DNA of 64,000 nucleotides, from NCBI RefSeq assembly GCF_007109225.1, contig NZ_VJZK01000008.1, forward strand, positions 32,818 to 96,817, written 5' to 3'. The position numbers and the translations under genes are program-made. This document shows, one piece after another, positions 60,215 through 64,000 of this stretch (position 1 is its first letter; each line of letters opens with the position of its first letter). The DNA is from Flavobacterium sp. GT3R68 (GTDB lineage: Bacteria > Bacteroidota > Bacteroidia > Flavobacteriales > Flavobacteriaceae). The notes beneath the pieces are model-generated. The model made no database searches. It was not told where the DNA came from and saw only the letters and a program-made list of their open reading frames with translations.

Positions 60215-60604
60215 TTAGAATATTTTATTTATCTGCTCACCATCCATTGGTTTTAGAAGATAACTGGTAATCTCTTTTTTAAAGTCGGCTGATTTATTTA
60301 AATCCACACTGTCGTTCGAGGAACTTATAAGATATATAAGTGGTTGTTTTTTTAGTTGGTTTTTTATCGTTCTGAATTCTTCTAAAAATTGCCATCCATC
60401 CATGATTGGCATATTGATATCTACGAGAATTAAATCCGGAAGATCGTTTTCGAAATCTATCTTGTCTTTCAATTCTATTATGGCATCAAGACCATTTTCA
60501 AAAAAAACAGGAACCGTTTCAATATTGTTTTTCAGCAACAGCTTTTTAATAATAAAATGAAAAACCTTGTCGTCATCAACGATAAATACCTTTTTAAATT
60601 TCAT
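60215..60604 (-). CDS. Single-domain response regulator
   Basis: This 129-aa CheY-like receiver has acidic residues in VFIVDDDKVFH, the phosphoacceptor Asp in LILVDINMPIMDG, the Ser/Thr site in IYLISSSND and the Lys in SYLLKPMD. It has no output domain. The start at 60604 overlaps the end of the histidine kinase by 11 bases, which suggests coupled translation and a dedicated partner pair. The longer open frame upstream lacks receiver similarity. Confidence 0.9.
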   Translation of the reverse strand: MKFKKVFIVDDDKVFHFIIKKLLLKNNIETVPVFFENGLDAIIELKDKIDFENDLPDLILVDINMPIMDGWQFLEEFRTIKNQLKKQPLIYLISSSNDSVDLNKSADFKKEITSYLLKPMDGEQINKIF

Positions 60605-62117
60605 TATTAAAGTATATTTTAAATGTCGTCCCCACTCCCACTTCACTCTCAATCTTCAGACTTCCGCCCATCGCTTCAATCTGATTTTTAGTTATAAACA
60701 AACCGATTCCTCTGGACTTTGGATGCTTATGAAAGGTCTTATACATCCCATACAGCTTATCCCCATGTTTTTCCAGATCGATACCGAGACCATTATCCTT
60801 TATTTCCAGCGATTTTACCCCATTCGTAATAATGAAAGTATATTTAATTTCAGGATTTCTGTCCGGGCTGCAATATTTAATAGCATTGGTAGTAAAGTTT
60901 AAAAGAATACTCTCCAAATACGCCGGATTAAAATTCACAGTACTATCAGCGGGAATGTGATTATGTATAATTACTTTATTTTCATTGATTTCTTCTCCAA
61001 GGATGCTTATGGTGTGATTCAAATAGTAATTTAAATCCAGATTTTCACGCTTGTGCACAAGTCCCGATTGTATGTCCATCAATTCTTTCAGGTGATTGAT
61101 AGTTTCGGTCAGGGAATTTGATGTAGATTTTAAATGAGAATAACTTTCTTTAATTGTTTCCGCATCATCCTCACTATTGATAATCTGCAGTAGCATATTT
61201 AAATTACCCACATGGGAACTCAGATTATGTGATACTATATGGGCAAAATTCAGTAAACGACTATTTTGCTCACTAATGATCTCAAAAGTTCGTTTTAATT
61301 CCTGTTCTTTTTCTTTCTCAACAGAAATATCGGTGTGCGTGCCAATAATTCTTAAAGGAGCCCCGTTTTTATCTCTCTCAATAACTTTACCTCTACTTGA
61401 AATCCATTTATAGGTTCCATCAATGGCAAGCATTCTTTTTGAATTCTCGTAGACGGGGGTTATACCGTCCAAATGCATTTGAATGACTTTCCGATAGTTC
61501 TCCTTATCATCAGGATGAACCCGATTTTCCCAGGTTTCGTGCGAATTTACAAGATCACTATCTCCGTAACCCAACATTTTCATGGATTGTGAAGAATGAA
61601 AAACTTCGTTAGTACTTAAATTCAAATCCCAAATTCCTTTTGTGGAAGCTTCTAAAGCAAATTGATATCTTTCTTCCGATAGCTTCAATTTTTGTTCATT
61701 TGCTTTCTTTGCTGTAATGTCCGTTAACCTTCCATAAAAAATAATACTGCCATTCTCATCTAATCCTACCGTCGCTGCACCTTTCACCCAGCGTAATCCC
61801 TTGGACGGAATATTTACACGGAATTCATAAAACCAAGATGTACAGTCCGTCTTAGCGTCCTCTATTGATTGTACAAAACCTTCAAAATCATCAGTAACAA
61901 TTCTGCTTTTTACAATTTCAAATGCTCCTTGAAATAGTTCTTTACTGCTTAATTCAAAATAAGCAATAACGGACCGGCTCAGAAAAGGAAAGTTCACATG
62001 GGCATCCCTTGAGATAGTGGCCTGAAAAATTAAATCAGGGATTTGAGATAATAATTTCTTGTAGAAAATTATTTTTTCTTCCAATAGTAAAGTATCAGAA
62101 AAAGTATCAAACTTCAT
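60594..62117 (-). CDS. PAS-domain sensor histidine kinase
   Basis: This 507-aa protein has two PAS/PAC regions (about 15-140 and 145-270; TSWFYEFRVNIPSKGLRWVK and WENRVHPDDKENYRKVIQMH). An HWE/HisKA-like phosphoacceptor helix follows (FAHIVSHNLSSHVGNLNMLL), then an ATPase domain with N box LNFTTNAIKYCS, G1 DNGLGIDLEKHG and G2 SRGIGLFITKNQIEAMGG. No membrane segment is seen, so it senses an internal signal. The single-domain regulator lies downstream. Confidence 0.92.
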   Translation of the reverse strand: MKFDTFSDTLLLEEKIIFYKKLLSQIPDLIFQATISRDAHVNFPFLSRSVIAYFELSSKELFQGAFEIVKSRIVTDDFEGFVQSIEDAKTDCTSWFYEFRVNIPSKGLRWVKGAATVGLDENGSIIFYGRLTDITAKKANEQKLKLSEERYQFALEASTKGIWDLNLSTNEVFHSSQSMKMLGYGDSDLVNSHETWENRVHPDDKENYRKVIQMHLDGITPVYENSKRMLAIDGTYKWISSRGKVIERDKNGAPLRIIGTHTDISVEKEKEQELKRTFEIISEQNSRLLNFAHIVSHNLSSHVGNLNMLLQIINSEDDAETIKESYSHLKSTSNSLTETINHLKELMDIQSGLVHKRENLDLNYYLNHTISILGEEINENKVIIHNHIPADSTVNFNPAYLESILLNFTTNAIKYCSPDRNPEIKYTFIITNGVKSLEIKDNGLGIDLEKHGDKLYGMYKTFHKHPKSRGIGLFITKNQIEAMGGSLKIESEVGVGTTFKIYFNNEI

Positions 62118-62183
62118 TTTTATAGGTGTTAAATAATTTGAGCAATTTTTTGATTTTATTTGAAAAAAAATATAAATCAGCCG

Positions 62184-62191
62184 GCAAATTT
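62184..62191 (-). promoter_or_regulatory. -7 element upstream of the histidine kinase
   Basis: On the minus strand TAAATTTG fits TAnnTTTG, about 67 bases before the kinase ATG. A TTG box at proper distance is not clear. Confidence 0.35.
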
Positions 62192-62213
62192 AGCGATAAA
62201 AAATAATACTAAA

Positions 62214-63110
62214 CTACTTTCTGGGATGGAATGTGTTGATTATCTGTGTTAAATGTTTTCTGTCAAGATGAACATAGATTTCTGTAGTGGTAATTGACTC
62301 GTGCCCCAGCATGAGTTGGATGGAACGTAGATCAGCGCCATTTTCCAATAAATGGGTTGCAAAAGAATGCCGAAACGTATGGGGGCTAATGGTTTTATTG
62401 AGATTAATTTTATGGGCTAAATCCTTAATAATTATAAAAATCATAGCTCTTGTCAAATGTCGCCCGCGTCGGTTTAAGAATAAGGTATCTTCGTGGCCTT
62501 TTTGGATATTGATATGATTACGAACAGTGCCTGTATATATCTCAATATATTTTTGGGTTAAATCTCCCACCGGTACAAACCTTTGTTTATTGCCTTTTCC
62601 GGTAATTTTGATAAATCCTTCCTCAAAAAACAAATCGGAAATTTTTAAAGAAACTAATTCGGAAACCCGCAGTCCACACCCATACAAAGTTTCAAGGATA
62701 GCACGGTTGCGTTCGCCTTCATTTGAGCTTAAGTTGATTGCCGCAATTAACAAATCAATGTCCGATAAAGACAATGTGTCTGGTAATTTCCTGCCGGTTT
62801 TTGGCGTTTCGATTAATTCCAAAGGGTTATCTGCGCGGTAATCTTCAAAAATCAGATAAGAAAAAAAACTTTTTAATCCCGAGATCATTCTCGCCTGTGA
62901 ACGGGGATTTACTTCTTTGGAAACGCTATAAATGAATTGCTGCAACGTTTCTTCTTTAATAGTTAAAGGCGAGACAGTAATGGAATTCTCCGTCAGGTGT
63001 TGGCACAATCTCTCAATGTCAAAAGAATAATTGTCTATCGTGTTTTTAGACAACCCTCTTTCAATCCGAAGGTACGACTGAAAATTTTTGATATACGAAT
63101 CCCAATTCAT
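62214..63110 (-). CDS. xerD: Site-specific tyrosine recombinase XerD
   Basis: This 298-aa recombinase resolves chromosome dimers at dif together with FtsK. It has an N-terminal core-binding domain (SYLRIERGLSKNTIDNYSFD) and catalytic residues in order: Arg (YGCGLRVSEL), Lys (ITGKGNKQRFVPV), His and Arg (HTFRHSFATHLL), His (MLGHESITTTE) and Tyr (EIYVH). The length matches XerC/XerD. It could be the only Xer protein (single-recombinase XerA-like use) in this genome; I cannot tell. Confidence 0.93.
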   Translation of the reverse strand: MNWDSYIKNFQSYLRIERGLSKNTIDNYSFDIERLCQHLTENSITVSPLTIKEETLQQFIYSVSKEVNPRSQARMISGLKSFFSYLIFEDYRADNPLELIETPKTGRKLPDTLSLSDIDLLIAAINLSSNEGERNRAILETLYGCGLRVSELVSLKISDLFFEEGFIKITGKGNKQRFVPVGDLTQKYIEIYTGTVRNHINIQKGHEDTLFLNRRGRHLTRAMIFIIIKDLAHKINLNKTISPHTFRHSFATHLLENGADLRSIQLMLGHESITTTEIYVHLDRKHLTQIINTFHPRK

Positions 63111-63140
63111 GATTCGAAAGTAAGCATTTATTTGGCATAA

Positions 63141-63165
63141 AAAAACCTCGGAAGAGTGAGGTTTA
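63141..63165 (-). terminator. Terminator between the barrel gene and xerD
   Basis: AAACCTC pairs with GAGGTTT around GGAAGAGT, with an A-run on the plus strand giving a T-run in the minus-strand transcript. Confidence 0.75.
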
Positions 63166-63184
63166 TAGTTGATTAAAAATATTT

Positions 63185-63730
63185 TTAAAGTTTCACCCCG
63201 ACTGACACTTGGATCACCCCGTTTTTAGAACCGTCCTCTCCGGATGGCACTCCTTTTTGAACCTCAATAACACCATAATCATAGCGCAATTGTGCAAATA
63301 TTTTTGTGGTAATGTCATAGTTCACACCCGCATCCACGCCGAAATCAATCGCATTGAAGGAATCTTTTACATCCAAATCCCCATCTTTTGCAGAAATTAA
63401 AAAACCTACTCTCGGACCGGCCTCCACACTAAAATAGTCAAGGAAATAATATTTAAACATTACTGGCACCGTGATGTAGTTCAACTTTAAGTCACCCGTA
63501 TCGTTTTTGGCTCCCTGGGTCGAAAACAAAACTTCGGGCTGCAACGATAATTTTTCGGTTATTACCGTAAATTCAGCGAGACCACCAAAATGGAAACCAA
63601 TCAAGGTGCTGGAATCGGAACTTGATAATGAAGCGACATTCACACCTGCCTTGACTCCGAAATTCATATGTTGGGCTTCAGCATATTCCAAAACAAACAT
63701 TGCAGCTAAGAGTAATATAAACTGTTTCAT
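63185..63730 (-). CDS. Outer-membrane beta-barrel protein (porin/OmpA-like fold)
   Basis: This 181-aa protein has a signal peptide (FILLLAAMFVLEYAEAQ) and eight predicted strands starting MNFGVKAGVNVASLSSSDSS, with the conserved LQPEVLFSTQGAKN and a C-terminal strand GVIQVSVGVKL. It belongs to the small PorT/OMP_b-brl_2 type of barrels. A paralogue lies just upstream on the same strand (63874-64000, cut by the window edge). The function is unknown. Confidence 0.9.
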   Translation of the reverse strand: MKQFILLLAAMFVLEYAEAQHMNFGVKAGVNVASLSSSDSSTLIGFHFGGLAEFTVITEKLSLQPEVLFSTQGAKNDTGDLKLNYITVPVMFKYYFLDYFSVEAGPRVGFLISAKDGDLDVKDSFNAIDFGVDAGVNYDITTKIFAQLRYDYGVIEVQKGVPSGEDGSKNGVIQVSVGVKL

Positions 63731-63828
63731 TTTGATACTATTTTAAACTTCTTTTAAAGTTAACCAATACTATAAAAAGTCTTCCTATTTTTCGGACAAT
63801 TAACCATATAATCCGACTAAAAACAAAA

Positions 63829-63857
63829 AACCTTCCGTCGTTGGCGGAAGGTTTGTA
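63829..63857 (-). terminator. Terminator after the truncated barrel gene
   Basis: AAACCTTCCG pairs with CGGAAGGTTT around TCGTTGG, with A-rich sequence on the plus strand that becomes the U-run of the minus transcript. Confidence 0.85.
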
Positions 63858-63873
63858 TATAAAGTGCTTTTTA

Positions 63874-64000
63874 TTAGAATTTGTATCCAAATGACACTTG
63901 TAAAACCCCATTTTGAGATGCATCCTCCCCTGGAAAAGGCTCTTTTTCAATATCAGACAAACCGATAGTGTAACGAGCATTTAAAGACATATTAGAAGTA
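63874..64000 (-). CDS. Outer-membrane beta-barrel protein, C-terminal part (truncated by window edge)
   Basis: The last 42 codons read SNMSLNARYTIGLSDIEKEP and NGVLQVSFGYKF before the stop at 63874-63876. They align with the end of the barrel protein at 63185-63730 (FAQLRYDYGVIEVQKGVP, NGVIQVSVGVKL), so it is a tandem paralogue. Its start lies beyond the window. Confidence 0.85.
   Translation of the reverse strand, partial: TSNMSLNARYTIGLSDIEKEPFPGEDASQNGVLQVSFGYKF

Noticed and set aside
63738-63980. 80-codon minus-strand frame
   Set aside because: It crosses the terminator at 63829-63857 and lies in a different frame from the truncated barrel gene, which has a clear match to its neighbour.
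1-64000. CRISPR arrays, prophage or insertion sequences
   Set aside because: I saw no regularly spaced repeats, transposase, integrase (other than XerD) or phage structural genes; repeats found were the two diverged palindromic elements only.

Overview
The window looks like chromosomal DNA of a Flavobacteriaceae species, most likely a Flavobacterium. It is AT-rich. Several promoters fit the Bacteroidota consensus TTG-N18-20-TAnnTTTG. Two proteins carry Por/type IX secretion C-terminal sorting domains. It has a zeaxanthin-type carotenoid operon, a 6S-Flavo-like RNA between zapA and rny, and many families typical of this phylum (DUF4252, DUF5074, DUF5777, DUF4199, DUF3857). I see no phage, insertion sequence or CRISPR array, so it reads as ordinary core and shell genome.

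Layout: 1-306 holds two identical tRNA-Lys genes and a tRNA-Leu. 418-4126 is a MerR/cobalamin-domain regulator of CarH/LitR type followed by crtI-crtB-crtZ. 4172-6269 (minus) is an ECF sigma/anti-sigma operon with two DUF4252 proteins. 6464-7081 is a cell-wall amidase. 7152-14278 is a vitamin B12 uptake locus: a cobalamin riboswitch, a BtuB-like receptor and a DUF5074 lipoprotein on the minus strand, then btuF-btuC-btuD on the plus strand. 14275-20446 is mixed housekeeping (methyltransferases, pseudouridine synthase, RmuC, thioesterase). 20625-25634 is an operon of tetR, an ABC1 kinase, a decayed TIGR03643-type gene, an SDR, folE and an SDR/DUF2867 gene. 25849-30403 holds secreted or envelope proteins that could form a redox module (DUF5777 barrel, DOMON/T9SS protein, ankyrin protein, OB-fold protein, monohaem cytochrome, YceI) and a Kir-type K+ channel. 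30514-34586 is a pair of DUF3857 proteins. 34650-37817 (minus) is rpmH and carB. 37987-46479 is mixed (TPR protein, lytic transglycosylase, hydrolase, MtaB, AspA, GlmU-like, L31). 46720-52649 holds DUF4199, a GT2 glycosyltransferase, phosphoglucomutase, an MsbA-like exporter and DUF2971. 52652-57614 (minus) is a lipoprotein, a TonB receptor and an M23 peptidase. 57800-60163 is a coiled-coil protein, zapA, 6S RNA and rny. 60215-62117 is a two-component pair. 62214-64000 is xerD and two outer-membrane barrels, the last cut by the window edge.

Main story: three loci appear linked by vitamin B12 and light. The MerR regulator keeps the W-x9-EH and E-x-H-x-x-G signatures of adenosylcobalamin photoreceptors. 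An inverted repeat TTTGTT-N-AACAAA overlaps the -7 promoter element of both this gene and crtI, and a near-perfect copy lies upstream of the tetR-to-DUF2867 operon 20 kb away, which contains folE, a gene light-induced in other LitR/CarH systems. The B12 importer lies between them. I infer a B12-dependent light regulon making carotenoids and pterin-derived cofactor; this needs experiment. Other points of interest are a palindromic repeat present twice at the 5' side of genes with a compensated stem, and the uncharacterised redox-like envelope cluster.
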